64,000 bases of DNA from Alphaproteobacteria bacterium (GTDB taxonomy: Bacteria > Pseudomonadota > Alphaproteobacteria > CAAGCB01 > CAG-977). A program made the translations under genes and the position numbers. Below are positions 33,424 through 42,883 of this stretch, piece by piece. The stretch is taken from assembly GCA_017616015.1 (NCBI GenBank), contig JAFZYY010000009.1, forward strand, positions 121,517 to 185,516, written 5' to 3'. Every line of letters starts with the position of its first letter. Position 1 is the stretch's first letter. The notes under the pieces were generated by a model. The model worked only from the letters and a program-made list of their open reading frames with translations. It made no database searches and was not told the DNA's origin.

Positions 33424-35423
33424 ATGTCCAGATCGTCTACGAACTTAGCGTGTTCCTGTATGTACTGGAAGCGCAGTTCCGGCTTCGAGCCCATCAGCTG
33501 TTCCACCAGATCCGCCGTCATTTGGTATTCGTGTTGGTCTTCCTCTCTGCGGGGATCGGGGATTAAAACGCGCAGCAACAGTCGTTTTTCCGGCGCCATG
33601 GTCGTTTCTTTCAGCTGAGAAGGCGGCATTTCGCCCAGCCCTTTAAAGCGGCTGATTTCGATTTTTTGTGCGTTTTTGAATTCTTTTTTGATGATTCTGT
33701 CTTTGTCTTCGTCATCAATCGCGTAAAAGACTTTATTACCGTAAGCCAGACGATACAGAGGAGGCACGGCTAAGTACAGATGCCCTTTCTGGATCAGCTT
33801 CGGCATTTCGCGATAGAAGAAGGTCATCAACAAAGAAGCAATATGCGCGCCGTCTACGTCCGCATCGGTCATGACGATGATTTTTTCGTAGCGCAGGGCG
33901 TTTTCGTCGTACTTTTCGCGCCTGCCGCAGCCCAGAGCTTCCGTGATGTTACTGATTTCCTCACTGGCGAAGATTTTTTCTTCCGAAGCGCTCGCGACGT
34001 TCAGAATTTTACCGCGGATAGGCAGAATGGCCTGTGTTTCGCGGTTTCTGGCCTGTTTTGCGGAGCCGCCTGCGGAATCTCCTTCCACGATAAAGATTTC
34101 TGTGCCGTGCGAAGAAGTTCTTGAGCAATCCGCCAGTTTTCCCGGCAGACGCAAGCGCTTGGTCGCCGAAGCTCTGGCGGTTTCGGTCTGTTTCTTTTTG
34201 CGCTGACGTTCCGCCGAACGTTCCAGAATATGCGTCAGAAGGGTCGTCGCGTTTTTTGTATCGCCGGACAGCCAGTGATCAAAAGGATCTTTGATTGCCG
34301 TGTCAACCAGGCGCGTCGCTTCCGGCGAGCCGAGTTTTTCTTTCGTTTGGCCCTGGAATTGCGGGTCTTTCATAAACAGAGAAAGCATAATCGCCGCTGA
34401 GCCGATGACGTCTTCGGTCGTGATTTCAGCGCTTTTACGGTTGCCGAGCATTTCGGCATATCCGCGCAGACTGCGGGTGAGGGCGGTTCTCAGTCCCGTT
34501 TCGTGCGTGCCGCCCTGCGGCGTGTTGATCGTGTTGCAGAACGAGCTGATAAAGCTAGCGTCGGAATCTTCCAGCCAAGTAATAGCCCATTCCAGATGAC
34601 CTTTTCCGTCCGGCAGTTCCGCCCGCCCGGCGAAAGGCTTCGGCGTGACGCAGGCTTCTTCTTTCAGACGGTATTTCAGGTAATCTTCCATGCCGTTCGG
34701 GTATTTCAGCGTTTCTTCCGCCGGCGTTTTGTCTTCGCCGGTCAGTAATAACGGATCGCATTTCCAACGGACTTCCACGCCTTTGAACAGGAAGGCTTTA
34801 GAGCGCGCCATGCGGAACAGGACGCTGGGTTTGAAGCGTAAGCGCTCTCCGAAAATTTCCGTGTCCGGCTTAAAGATGACGGTCGTTCCGCGGCGGTTGG
34901 CAACCGCGCCGACTTTTTCCAAAGTCGTTGTCGGTTTGCCGCGGGAGTATTCCTGTTTCCAGACGCATTTGTCGCGGGCGACTTCCACGGTCATGGCTGA
35001 CGACAGGGCGTTGACCACGGCCATGCCGACGCCGTGCAAACCGCCGGAAACGGTATAGGCCTTTCCGCTGAACTTGCCGCCGGAGTGCAGGGAAGTCATA
35101 ATGACTTCCAAAGCGGATTTTTCGGGATACTTAGGGTGCGGATCGACGGGAATGCCGCGTCCGTTGTCTTTGACGCGCAAAGATCCGTCCGCATATAATT
35201 CCATTTCGATGACGCTTGCGTAGCCGGCAACGGCTTCGTCCATCGCGTTGTCCAGGATTTCCGCCGCCAGGTGATGAAAAGAAGATTCGTCCGTGCCGCC
35301 GATATACATGCCCGGACGGCGGCGAACGGGTTCGAGGCCTTCCAGAATTTCAATATCCTTTGCGGAATAATTGTCGGAGGGTTGAACGGTTGATTCATTA
35401 AACAAGTCAGGCATGATTTTCAT
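33420..35423 (-). CDS. parE: DNA topoisomerase IV subunit B
   Basis: 667 residues. The N-terminal GHKL ATPase has EILDNAMDEAVAG and DNGRGIPVDPHP; the transducer region follows; then TOPRIM motifs EGDSAGGSAKQ (about 443) and TDADVDGAHI (about 518) and a C-terminal RFKGLGEMPPSQL block. ParE with ParC unlinks daughter chromosomes. Size and the absence of the extra GyrB insert favour ParE over GyrB. Two starts nine bases apart (35423, 35414) are possible. It starts three bases after the DUF2207 gene, so they form one unit. parC is not in the window. Confidence 0.9.
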   Translation of the reverse strand: MKIMPDLFNESTVQPSDNYSAKDIEILEGLEPVRRRPGMYIGGTDESSFHHLAAEILDNAMDEAVAGYASVIEMELYADGSLRVKDNGRGIPVDPHPKYPEKSALEVIMTSLHSGGKFSGKAYTVSGGLHGVGMAVVNALSSAMTVEVARDKCVWKQEYSRGKPTTTLEKVGAVANRRGTTVIFKPDTEIFGERLRFKPSVLFRMARSKAFLFKGVEVRWKCDPLLLTGEDKTPAEETLKYPNGMEDYLKYRLKEEACVTPKPFAGRAELPDGKGHLEWAITWLEDSDASFISSFCNTINTPQGGTHETGLRTALTRSLRGYAEMLGNRKSAEITTEDVIGSAAIMLSLFMKDPQFQGQTKEKLGSPEATRLVDTAIKDPFDHWLSGDTKNATTLLTHILERSAERQRKKKQTETARASATKRLRLPGKLADCSRTSSHGTEIFIVEGDSAGGSAKQARNRETQAILPIRGKILNVASASEEKIFASEEISNITEALGCGRREKYDENALRYEKIIVMTDADVDGAHIASLLMTFFYREMPKLIQKGHLYLAVPPLYRLAYGNKVFYAIDDEDKDRIIKKEFKNAQKIEISRFKGLGEMPPSQLKETTMAPEKRLLLRVLIPDPRREEDQHEYQMTADLVEQLMGSKPELRFQYIQEHAKFVDDLDI

Positions 35424-35426
35424 CTT

Positions 35427-37739
35427 CTATTTTGAATTCGGCTTTTTAAAGCGCGAGGGGGAAGCGCTCTTTTCAGAAGCGTTCTTTTTGGGGAAAACCT
35501 TTTCGAATTCAGCGAACAGAGCTTCAATAAAGTTTTCGGTGAAGGGCAGTTTACCCTTGTACCAATCCGGTTTCAACTGATTTTCTTTTTCGGAAAACGC
35601 GACGAAACGGCGCGTCCAGAGTTTCTCTAATTCCAAAGCGACGGCAAAGGGCAGATGCTTTCCGTACAGCGCTTTGATTTTCGTTTCGGCGCTGCGCATC
35701 GTGTTTAACAAGGTATCGTCCTGAGAGGACAAATACAGCTTATATCCGTCAATATTTTCCAAAATCGAATTTCCCAATTCGGACGGGGTGCGCAGAGCCG
35801 CTTTGAAGAAGCCGATGCAAATCAGCAATGCAAAAAATAGTATGGCTGTCCAGACGGTCGTTTGAATGCTGTAATACGTAAGCAATCCCGCTAAACAGGC
35901 AAGGAACGGCAAAATTATGATGCAAAGATGGATAAACTTCAGTTTGTTTTCTTTCCATGTCTTTTTCCGGATTTCGTCATAAATTTTTCCGCCGAAGAAA
36001 GAAAGGGGAAGGAAAACGACAACGCTTGCCGCCAAAGTCAAAAAAGTAATCAGCGGGAACAGAGACATGGAAGAAATTGAAATAACGGCAATAACAGCCA
36101 TTAAGATACCGAACCAGAAATATGTTTGCGGAAAAACGGTGAATTTTTTGCGGTATTCTTTAATCAGACTTTTTTCGATTTCAGTCATGATGCGCGTTAA
36201 ACGCAAAGCGTTTGCGTGCGTCAGAGCAAAAGAAGTGCTGTCTTTGGTGAATAATTTCCCGGCGACTCTTTTTTCAAGCGGCGTTAAATTTTTTTCCTGA
36301 TCCGTTTCTTTGACCAACAGCAAAGTATCGTTGCTGTCTTGGGAAAAAGACAAAAAGCCCTTGGCAGCCATGCCGAGCAAAATAATGAACAAAGAATTCG
36401 GCGTAATTTTTTTCTTTAAAGCGTAATTTAAAACCGCGGGCGTCAAATCGCCTTTCTGCGGCAAAGCGGTTTGCGTTTTCGGTTGTTCCTGATTTTTTCG
36501 CAGACTGAACCATGTCGCTATATAATAGGACAAAACAAACAAAAAAGAAATTAAAGAAAGCGTGAAAGTGCCGTGTTCTATGATAAAGCGGTCGAGTTTT
36601 CCGTTTTGAAATATCGGCGCCGGATTGATTTCCGCCCAGTTCGCCAGAACAGTCAGCCCTTCGTACGGCGCTAAAGGAAATGTCAGCGTGAAAGACAAAT
36701 CGTTTCCTTTGTCTTTGCGGATTTTATAGTTGTCTCCGTATCCGGCTCTGCCGCCGGTCACGGCCGATTGAGAATACAATTTTGATTTCGGCGGGAAAAT
36801 CATTACGGCTCCGGCGCGTGTGATCGGAATATCCCAATGCGTGCCGGTTACTTCCCAAATCAGTTCTTTGAATTCGGGGGCGTCGGCTTCTTTTAAATCG
36901 TTTTTAAATTCCGTGATTTTGTTGGAAAACAAATACGTAACGCTGTACAGATGCGTTCCCGGCGCCTGAGGGTAATCCGTATGCAAAGCTACGCGAATTC
37001 CCTGCATATCAGGCATTAACAGCGCTGAAATCGGCCGGTTGTCCACCGAAGCTTCCAGAATAGTCAGGTTCGTTTTGTGACGTTTGCCCGTTCTGTCAAT
37101 ATAATATTTTGAAAAATAACGATCTATGCCCTTAAAATCCTTTTCCGCGGGTTCAACGACGCGTTCGATCGTTTCGGTAACTTTAATGTCTCCGTTGTTT
37201 AAAATTTCAATCCGGCTGAAAAAGTAAGGAATATGCTTTAAAAAGGGAACCTCGATTACGGCATTCGGCGGAATGGAAGCCAAAGTTTTTTCCCCGTCAT
37301 AATTGAGCTCCAAAAAACGCATTTTTTTCTTTGAGGAAGAAGGGCTTATTAACGGCTCGTTTGAGGTCTTTCTGCTGAAAAAAACGGGATTGGCCGGCGG
37401 TTCTTCCTTTTGGAATTGTCCGCCGAAAAGACGTTTGCGCGCCCGATCCAAAGTTTTTTGCAACATATTCGAAGACTTTGTTTTAACAAGGCCGCCGATT
37501 TTCGGTTTTCTGTCTATGGAATTCGAGTTGTCAAAAAAGACCAGGGTGCCTTTTGCTTCCAAAATATCCGATAATTTAGGCGCGGAGTAGGGACTGTGCT
37601 TCTTTCTAGAAGAGTCAAACGTGTCTAAAATTTCGACGTCCGAGTCTATGGTAATGTCGTTTTGTTCGGCGGCAAAACAATCAGCGCTCGTTGACGCTAA
37701 AAGAACAGAGGCTGTCAGAAATAAGAAAAAATCACGCAT
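35427..37739 (-). CDS. DUF2207 membrane protein
   Basis: 770 residues. A signal peptide (MRDFFLFLTASVLLAS) leads into a long extracytoplasmic part rich in beta-strands (FSRIEILNNGDIKVTETIER matches the start of DUF2207), then a helix near 425-445, more helices near 570-620 and 640-690, and a charged Lys-rich tail. DUF2207 proteins (YciQ-like) are of unknown function. I start at 37739, an ATG with AAGGAC upstream and a proper signal peptide, rather than 37796. It is directly upstream of parE. Confidence 0.78.
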   Translation of the reverse strand: MRDFFLFLTASVLLASTSADCFAAEQNDITIDSDVEILDTFDSSRKKHSPYSAPKLSDILEAKGTLVFFDNSNSIDRKPKIGGLVKTKSSNMLQKTLDRARKRLFGGQFQKEEPPANPVFFSRKTSNEPLISPSSSKKKMRFLELNYDGEKTLASIPPNAVIEVPFLKHIPYFFSRIEILNNGDIKVTETIERVVEPAEKDFKGIDRYFSKYYIDRTGKRHKTNLTILEASVDNRPISALLMPDMQGIRVALHTDYPQAPGTHLYSVTYLFSNKITEFKNDLKEADAPEFKELIWEVTGTHWDIPITRAGAVMIFPPKSKLYSQSAVTGGRAGYGDNYKIRKDKGNDLSFTLTFPLAPYEGLTVLANWAEINPAPIFQNGKLDRFIIEHGTFTLSLISFLFVLSYYIATWFSLRKNQEQPKTQTALPQKGDLTPAVLNYALKKKITPNSLFIILLGMAAKGFLSFSQDSNDTLLLVKETDQEKNLTPLEKRVAGKLFTKDSTSFALTHANALRLTRIMTEIEKSLIKEYRKKFTVFPQTYFWFGILMAVIAVISISSMSLFPLITFLTLAASVVVFLPLSFFGGKIYDEIRKKTWKENKLKFIHLCIIILPFLACLAGLLTYYSIQTTVWTAILFFALLICIGFFKAALRTPSELGNSILENIDGYKLYLSSQDDTLLNTMRSAETKIKALYGKHLPFAVALELEKLWTRRFVAFSEKENQLKPDWYKGKLPFTENFIEALFAEFEKVFPKKNASEKSASPSRFKKPNSK

Positions 37740-37928
37740 ATTTCGGAACGTCCTTTTGATTTTTTTATTATGTCCAGTGCGAAAAATCGAAACCAATATA
37801 AACGGTCGGTTATTTTTTAACCGATTTGAAAGATTTTAGCAATCAATTAAAAATGAAAACAAAACTTTAAACAATTCTTGGATTGGTGTATACAAAAACC
37901 TGTTTCATTTTTTTATAAGGAAAAAAAC

Positions 37929-39170
37929 ATGGCGACGATGTCCCTTAATAAAGACAAAATCAAAATTTTGCTACTGGAAGATCTGCACGAAAACGCGGAA
38001 AAATATTTCAGAAGCCATGGTTATAATAATCTGGTGATGCTGAAAAACGCTTTGGATCCGGAAGAACTGAAAAAAGAAATCGCGGACGTTCATATCATTG
38101 GCATTCGATCCAGAACGAAACTGACGGCGGAAGTATTTGATGCCGCTAAGAAGCTGATTGCGGCCGGTTGCTTTTGCATCGGAACCAATCAGGTGGATTT
38201 GGAAGCGGCAAAAGCGCACGGGATTCCCGTTTTTAACGCGCCATATTCGAACACGCGTTCCGTTGCCGAATTAGTGATAGGGGAAATCGTCATGCTGATG
38301 CGCGGTGTGCCGCAGCGCAGTCGGGCGGCGCACGAGGGTATATGGCTGAAAAATGCCAAGGGATCCGTCGAAGTCCGCAACAAGGTTCTGGGTATTGTCG
38401 GCTACGGCCATATCGGGACGCAGGTTTCCGTTTTGGCGGAAGCTCTGGGCATGAAAGTGCGTTACTATGACATTGTTGACAAACTGGCAATGGGAAACGC
38501 GGAATCGTGTTCTTCTTTGTCGGAATTGCTCAGTGTTTCCGATATTATCAGCCTGCATGTGCCGCAAACGCCTTTGACGAAGAACATGATTTCTCACGCC
38601 GAATTTTTTGCGATGAAAAAAGGCGCTTTTTTCATTAACGCTTCGCGCGGCAGCGTCGTTGACATTGACGCGTTGAAAGAAGCGTTGGATCAGGGGCAGA
38701 TTGCCGGCGCCGCTTTGGACGTTTTTCCGAAAGAACCCGCGGATAAATCCGAAGAATTCGTTTCCGTCCTGCGCGGTATGCCGAATGTTATTCTGACGCC
38801 GCATGTCGGAGGCTCAACATTGGAAGCGCAGGCGAATATCGGTTTGGAAGTTTCCGAACGTTTGGTGAAATATTCCGATAACGGTTCGACATTGGGAGCC
38901 GTTAACTGCGTTGAAGTTTCTCTGCCGGTTCAGGAAAGCGGCAAAACGACGCGCTTTATGCATATTCACAGAAATGTGCCGGGCGTATTGAGCGCGATTA
39001 ACGGCGTGTTTTCAAAGCACGGGCTGAATATCAGCGGACAGTATCTGCGTACGGACGGGGAATACGCTTATGTCGTCGTTGACGTGGACGGCCATTTGGA
39101 AAACGCTTCAAGCTTGCAAAAAGAATTGGAAGCAATCAACGGCACATTAAAAGTGCGTTATTTGTTCTAA
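37929..39170 (+). CDS. serA: D-3-phosphoglycerate dehydrogenase
   Basis: 413 residues, the size of E. coli SerA. It has the substrate-side Arg/Glu/His set of D-2-hydroxyacid dehydrogenases (GIRSRTKLT, LKEALDQGQIAGAALDVFP with the Glu after, PHVGGST), the NAD-binding GIVGYGHIGTQVSV (about 157) and a C-terminal ACT domain (HRNVPGVLSAINGVFSKHG) that normally binds serine for feedback inhibition. It starts serine synthesis from 3-phosphoglycerate. ATG 37929 with AAGGA seven bases upstream is preferred over 37878. Confidence 0.93.
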   Translation: MATMSLNKDKIKILLLEDLHENAEKYFRSHGYNNLVMLKNALDPEELKKEIADVHIIGIRSRTKLTAEVFDAAKKLIAAGCFCIGTNQVDLEAAKAHGIPVFNAPYSNTRSVAELVIGEIVMLMRGVPQRSRAAHEGIWLKNAKGSVEVRNKVLGIVGYGHIGTQVSVLAEALGMKVRYYDIVDKLAMGNAESCSSLSELLSVSDIISLHVPQTPLTKNMISHAEFFAMKKGAFFINASRGSVVDIDALKEALDQGQIAGAALDVFPKEPADKSEEFVSVLRGMPNVILTPHVGGSTLEAQANIGLEVSERLVKYSDNGSTLGAVNCVEVSLPVQESGKTTRFMHIHRNVPGVLSAINGVFSKHGLNISGQYLRTDGEYAYVVVDVDGHLENASSLQKELEAINGTLKVRYLF

Positions 39171-39284
39171 TCTTTTTTCTTCTTTGCTTTTCGGGGATAA
39201 TATCGTTAATATATTTAGAAAAAATATCCTCTTATCGGGACGTTTCGCGTTTTTTATTGAATGAACTTGTATAGGGAGAGCGGT

Positions 39285-40559
39285 ATGGACGAAGTGAATT
39301 TGATTGCGGCAAGAAAAGATACTCTTGCTTTGGTTTTGGCGGGCGGAAAAGGCTCTCGCCTGAAAAATTTAACGGAAGTGCAGGCTAAACCCGCCGTGCC
39401 GTTCGGCGGTAAATTCAGGATTATCGATTTTCCGTTGTCCAACTGCATCAACTCCGGCATGCGCAGAATGTGCGTTTTAACTCAATATAAGGCGCACAGT
39501 CTGATTAAACATCTTCAACAAGGGTGGAGCTTTTTGCAGCCGGAATTGAACGAATTCGTTGAAATCTGGCCGGCACAGCAACAAACTTCGGACGAAGTGT
39601 GGTACCAAGGGACGGCAGATGCGGTCTATCAGAATCTGGAAACGATTCGCGCGCATTCCCCGCGTTATATTTTGATTTTGGCCGGCGACCATATTTATAA
39701 GCAGGACTATTCCAAAATGCTCAAGCAGCATATCGAAGCCGGCGCCAAAGCAACGGTGTCCTGCATTGAAGTGCCTTTGGAAAAAGCGCATGAGTTCGGT
39801 ATTCTGGACGCTGACGAAAACAGCAATATCGTTCGTTTCGTTGAAAAGCCCAAAAATCCGCCGTGCATTCCCGGAAAGCCGGATCGTTCTTTCGCCAGTA
39901 TGGGAATTTATATTTTTGACGCGGATTTCCTGATCGATTTGTTGGAGAAAGACGCGCAGGATAAGAATTCTTCGCACGATTTCGGCAAGGATATTCTGCC
40001 GTCGTTGATCGGAAAGGTTAAAATAATCGCTCACCGTTTCCAGGACAGTTGCGTGTTTAATAAAACGGACGAAGCGTATTGGCGCGATGTGGGGACGTTG
40101 GACGCTTACTGGGAAGCCAATTTGGATCTGACAAACGTTATTCCGGATTTGGATTTGTATGATACGCGTTGGCCGATCTGGACGTTCCAGGAACAGCACC
40201 CGGCCGCCAAGTTCGTTTTTGAAAGCGATTTAAGAACCGGTATGGCGGTTAAGTCTCTGGTTTCTGCAGGCTGCATTATTTCCGGTGGCACCGTGCGTCA
40301 TTCTCTTCTGTTTTCTTCCGTTATGGTTCATTCCTTCTCTTTGGTGGAAGATTCGGTCGTTTTGCCGCATTGCGTGATTAACCGTCACGCCCGCGTCAGA
40401 AAAGCGATACTGGCTCAGGGCTGTGTCATTCCCAGAGGATTGGTCATCGGCGAAGATCCAAAAGAAGACGCCAAATATTTCCATGTTTCGGAAAAAGGGG
40501 TTGTTCTGGTAACGCCGGCGATGCTGGCAAAATTGCCTCCTGTTCCCGAATTATCGTAA
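39285..40559 (+). CDS. glgC: Glucose-1-phosphate adenylyltransferase
   Basis: 424 residues. The nucleotide-binding start ALVLAGGKGSRLKNLT (about 16-31), KPAVPFGGKFRIIDFPLSNC, the YQGTADAVYQN substrate loop, SMGIYIF and the beta-helix C-terminus (SGGTVRHSLLFSSVMVHSF) are those of ADP-glucose pyrophosphorylase. It makes ADP-glucose for glycogen and is normally allosteric. Start 39285 has GGGAG six bases upstream; ATG 39261 does not. No other glycogen gene is in the window. A terminator follows. Confidence 0.93.
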   Translation: MDEVNLIAARKDTLALVLAGGKGSRLKNLTEVQAKPAVPFGGKFRIIDFPLSNCINSGMRRMCVLTQYKAHSLIKHLQQGWSFLQPELNEFVEIWPAQQQTSDEVWYQGTADAVYQNLETIRAHSPRYILILAGDHIYKQDYSKMLKQHIEAGAKATVSCIEVPLEKAHEFGILDADENSNIVRFVEKPKNPPCIPGKPDRSFASMGIYIFDADFLIDLLEKDAQDKNSSHDFGKDILPSLIGKVKIIAHRFQDSCVFNKTDEAYWRDVGTLDAYWEANLDLTNVIPDLDLYDTRWPIWTFQEQHPAAKFVFESDLRTGMAVKSLVSAGCIISGGTVRHSLLFSSVMVHSFSLVEDSVVLPHCVINRHARVRKAILAQGCVIPRGLVIGEDPKEDAKYFHVSEKGVVLVTPAMLAKLPPVPELS

Positions 40560-40568
40560 CGAACTGAA

Positions 40569-40600
40569 AAAAACGGAGGTTGACCGATCTCCGTTTTTTT
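40569..40600 (+). terminator. Terminator after glgC
   Basis: AAACGGAG and CTCCGTTT flank a 10-base loop, followed by a run of T. Confidence 0.8.
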
Positions 40601-40620
40601 TGTTTTTGACGGATTCTTAG

Positions 40621-41334
40621 ATGTTCAATATTTCCAGACGCATAGATCAACTGAGAGACAGCATAAATTTCTTTTTGAAATTGGCAAAATGGCCGGTTGC
40701 TTTCACGATGATATTAGTTGTGCCGGCAATGTGGCAGGTATGTAAACGTTATTATGTTATCAGAGAGCAGCTGAATTGGCATAATTTGGTTTATTTTGCA
40801 ATAGGCGCGGGTTGCTTTGCCGCAATACGGGTGATGATTTTGCTTCAAAGAGGAAAGGCGGAAACGCTGGAACATGAAATGACACATACGCTGTTCGCCA
40901 TGGCGACCTTTCATCGCGTGAGCGGTATCGAGCTGAAAGAAACGGGCGGCGGTTCCATGCGCTTTTCGGGAAAGGGAAACTGGCTGATTGCCATTGCGCC
41001 GTATTTCTTTCCGCTGACGGCTTTTACGATGATGTTTTTTGCGGTCGCGACGAAGCAGATCGTGGGCTATTTCCCGGATTGGATCTATATGGGATTGGGC
41101 ATGACCGTTTGTTATAATTTGTTTTCGTTCGCGGAACAAACGCACCCGCATCAAACGGATTTTAAAGTTGCCGGATATTTGTTCACGATTTCGTTTTTGC
41201 CCGGTGCCAACTGTCTGTCTTTCGGAACAATTTTGGCTTTTGCCGAAAGAGGGTGGGACGGCGTTCTGTTCTTTTACCGGTTGCTCTGGTACTATTTCCG
41301 GCAGGACTTTAACGTCGTTTTAAACTATTTTTAG
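40621..41334 (+). CDS. M50-like membrane metalloprotease, putative
   Basis: 237 residues with about four to six membrane helices. TLEHEMTHTLFA contains H-E-x-x-H next to a membrane segment, and a later HPHQTDFKVAG could give the third zinc ligand (Asp), as in the M50/S2P-like group. Intramembrane proteases of this kind cut regulatory membrane proteins; a substrate cannot be named. No strong ribosome site. It converges with the MBL-fold gene and overlaps it by four bases. Confidence 0.6.
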   Translation: MFNISRRIDQLRDSINFFLKLAKWPVAFTMILVVPAMWQVCKRYYVIREQLNWHNLVYFAIGAGCFAAIRVMILLQRGKAETLEHEMTHTLFAMATFHRVSGIELKETGGGSMRFSGKGNWLIAIAPYFFPLTAFTMMFFAVATKQIVGYFPDWIYMGLGMTVCYNLFSFAEQTHPHQTDFKVAGYLFTISFLPGANCLSFGTILAFAERGWDGVLFFYRLLWYYFRQDFNVVLNYF

Positions 41335-42152
41335 AGCGTGAGCGTTAAGTTTTCTTTCGCCGCGAATAAGCGTGCGTCCATTGCCTGAGCCTGCTGTTCT
41401 ATCTGGCGCATGCAAGCGTCCGTATGTGACGGCGCGTGATGAAATAAAGCCGTTTTCTTTATGTCGGCGGCCTGTGTTAAAAGTCCTGCCTGCTCCCAGG
41501 TGGAATGACCCCACCCCGGAAAGCGTTTGTATTCTTCAGGTGTATACATGGCGTCGTAAATCATTAAATCCGACCCTTTGATAAAATTGATCAATTTGTC
41601 GGATAACGTCGGAGCATGTTCATAATCGGAAATATAGGAAATAGACTTGTTTTTATAAGTCAGTCTGTATCCCGCGGCTCCGTTCGGGTGTGTTAACGGA
41701 ATTGTTTGCACATCGATTTGTCCGTCAAACAGGCTGAATTTGTCTGAAGCTTTAAAATTATGAAAATGCAGTACGGACGGAATAGCCTGCAACGGCAAAG
41801 GAAAAAACGGCGCTGACATCAGTAGCGAAAAAATTTCCTGCGCCGACTGCCCGCTTTGTTGGAAAGGAGCGTAAATGCCGATGTTCGATTTTTTTTCAAA
41901 AATCGGTGTAAAAAAGGGAAAACCGCAAACATGATCCCAATGCGTATGGGAAATCAGCAGAGTTATATCCGTTGTTTTTTGCTCAACCAGACGGTTGCCC
42001 AGCATGCGCAAACCGGAGCCGGCGTCGAAAATGACGGTTTTATCGTCCAGAGTTACCTGAATGCAGGACGTGTTGCCGCCGTATTCCGTATATTCTGCGG
42101 AACAACACGGAATGCTGCCTCGCACCCCCCAAAAAGTAACACTGACCGCCAT
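41331..42152 (-). CDS. MBL-fold metal-dependent hydrolase
   Basis: 273 residues. The metallo-beta-lactamase motif ISHTHWDHVCGFPFF (H-x-H-x-D-H) follows the family start VTFWGVRGSIP and YGGNTSC, which are typical of the RNase Z-like/PhnP-like subgroup (cyclic-nucleotide or phosphodiester hydrolases). Further ligands appear in LTHPNGAAGYRL, SDYEHAP and ALFHHAPSHTD. Substrate unknown. AAGGA precedes the ATG. A TTGACA box about 55 bases upstream on the minus strand is a likely promoter element. Confidence 0.82.
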   Translation of the reverse strand: MAVSVTFWGVRGSIPCCSAEYTEYGGNTSCIQVTLDDKTVIFDAGSGLRMLGNRLVEQKTTDITLLISHTHWDHVCGFPFFTPIFEKKSNIGIYAPFQQSGQSAQEIFSLLMSAPFFPLPLQAIPSVLHFHNFKASDKFSLFDGQIDVQTIPLTHPNGAAGYRLTYKNKSISYISDYEHAPTLSDKLINFIKGSDLMIYDAMYTPEEYKRFPGWGHSTWEQAGLLTQAADIKKTALFHHAPSHTDACMRQIEQQAQAMDARLFAAKENLTLTL

Positions 42153-42350
42153 AATTAATCCTTAAATTCTAATGTTGCTTAAAGCATACATTATTATAAA
42201 CATAGTTTGTCAATAAAAATAGTTAAAAAGGACTTTTTATACAGTATTAAAAAAAATTTAAACGGAAAAAATAGAGGAAAGATTGATTTTTTGAAGATCT
42301 AAAGCTAATCTGACAATTAAAGAAAACGTCAAACGTAAAGAGTGTGCAGT

Positions 42351-42818
42351 ATGGGAAAGTTTTTCGTAAAAGTTTCTATTTTGTGTTTCTTTTTCGTTCT
42401 TTTGCCTTTTGAACAAAGCTATGCGCAGCAAAAAGATGTCAAACAGTTGCCTACATGTTTGGATTTTACTGACGTGTACAGCAAAACAGTTTTGCAAACG
42501 TCTCCCGCGACAAAAGAAGACGATCAGGAAATGCAGTCTTTAGCTTCGATTATGATGGGATATGTATCCGCTTTGCAGGATATATACGGCAATCGTTTGG
42601 TCGGAATGTCCGCCCGGGATAACGAATGGACGTTGTTGGATAAAGTCGCTCAGTACTGTCATCAATATCCGCAAATGTCATTTCAGCGAGCCGTTCGTTC
42701 TATTCCTGCTGTTTCTCAAACAATTCAGGCGTTACAGGACGAAGAATTCAAACGCTGCAACAATTATATCGAACAAATGAAAGTGGCTATTTGTTCAACG
42801 CAGAATCAGAACAAATAG
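42351..42818 (+). CDS. Small secreted protein, HdeA- or Rap1a-like layout
   Basis: 155 residues with a signal peptide (MGKFFVKVSILCFFFVLLPF, cleavage near SYAQ). The mature part has four Cys and a GYVSALQD motif, then YCHQYPQMSFQRAVRSIP and a C-terminal Cys, a pattern like HdeA or Rap1a/Tai small helical periplasmic proteins. The match is by eye and weak. I start at ATG 42351; GTG 42342 would only add three residues. It is upstream of uvrA, with a gap of 65 bases. Confidence 0.5.
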   Translation: MGKFFVKVSILCFFFVLLPFEQSYAQQKDVKQLPTCLDFTDVYSKTVLQTSPATKEDDQEMQSLASIMMGYVSALQDIYGNRLVGMSARDNEWTLLDKVAQYCHQYPQMSFQRAVRSIPAVSQTIQALQDEEFKRCNNYIEQMKVAICSTQNQNK

Positions 42819-42883
42819 TTCTTTAAAAATCAATTTGATCGTCTTATATCTGTGAAACGGCGTTTGACAGACGGGGCTTTGCC

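Noticed and set aside
35427..37796. Longer start at 37796 for the DUF2207 gene
   Set aside because: It would place about 19 basic residues before a good signal peptide that begins at 37739 with its own ribosome site.
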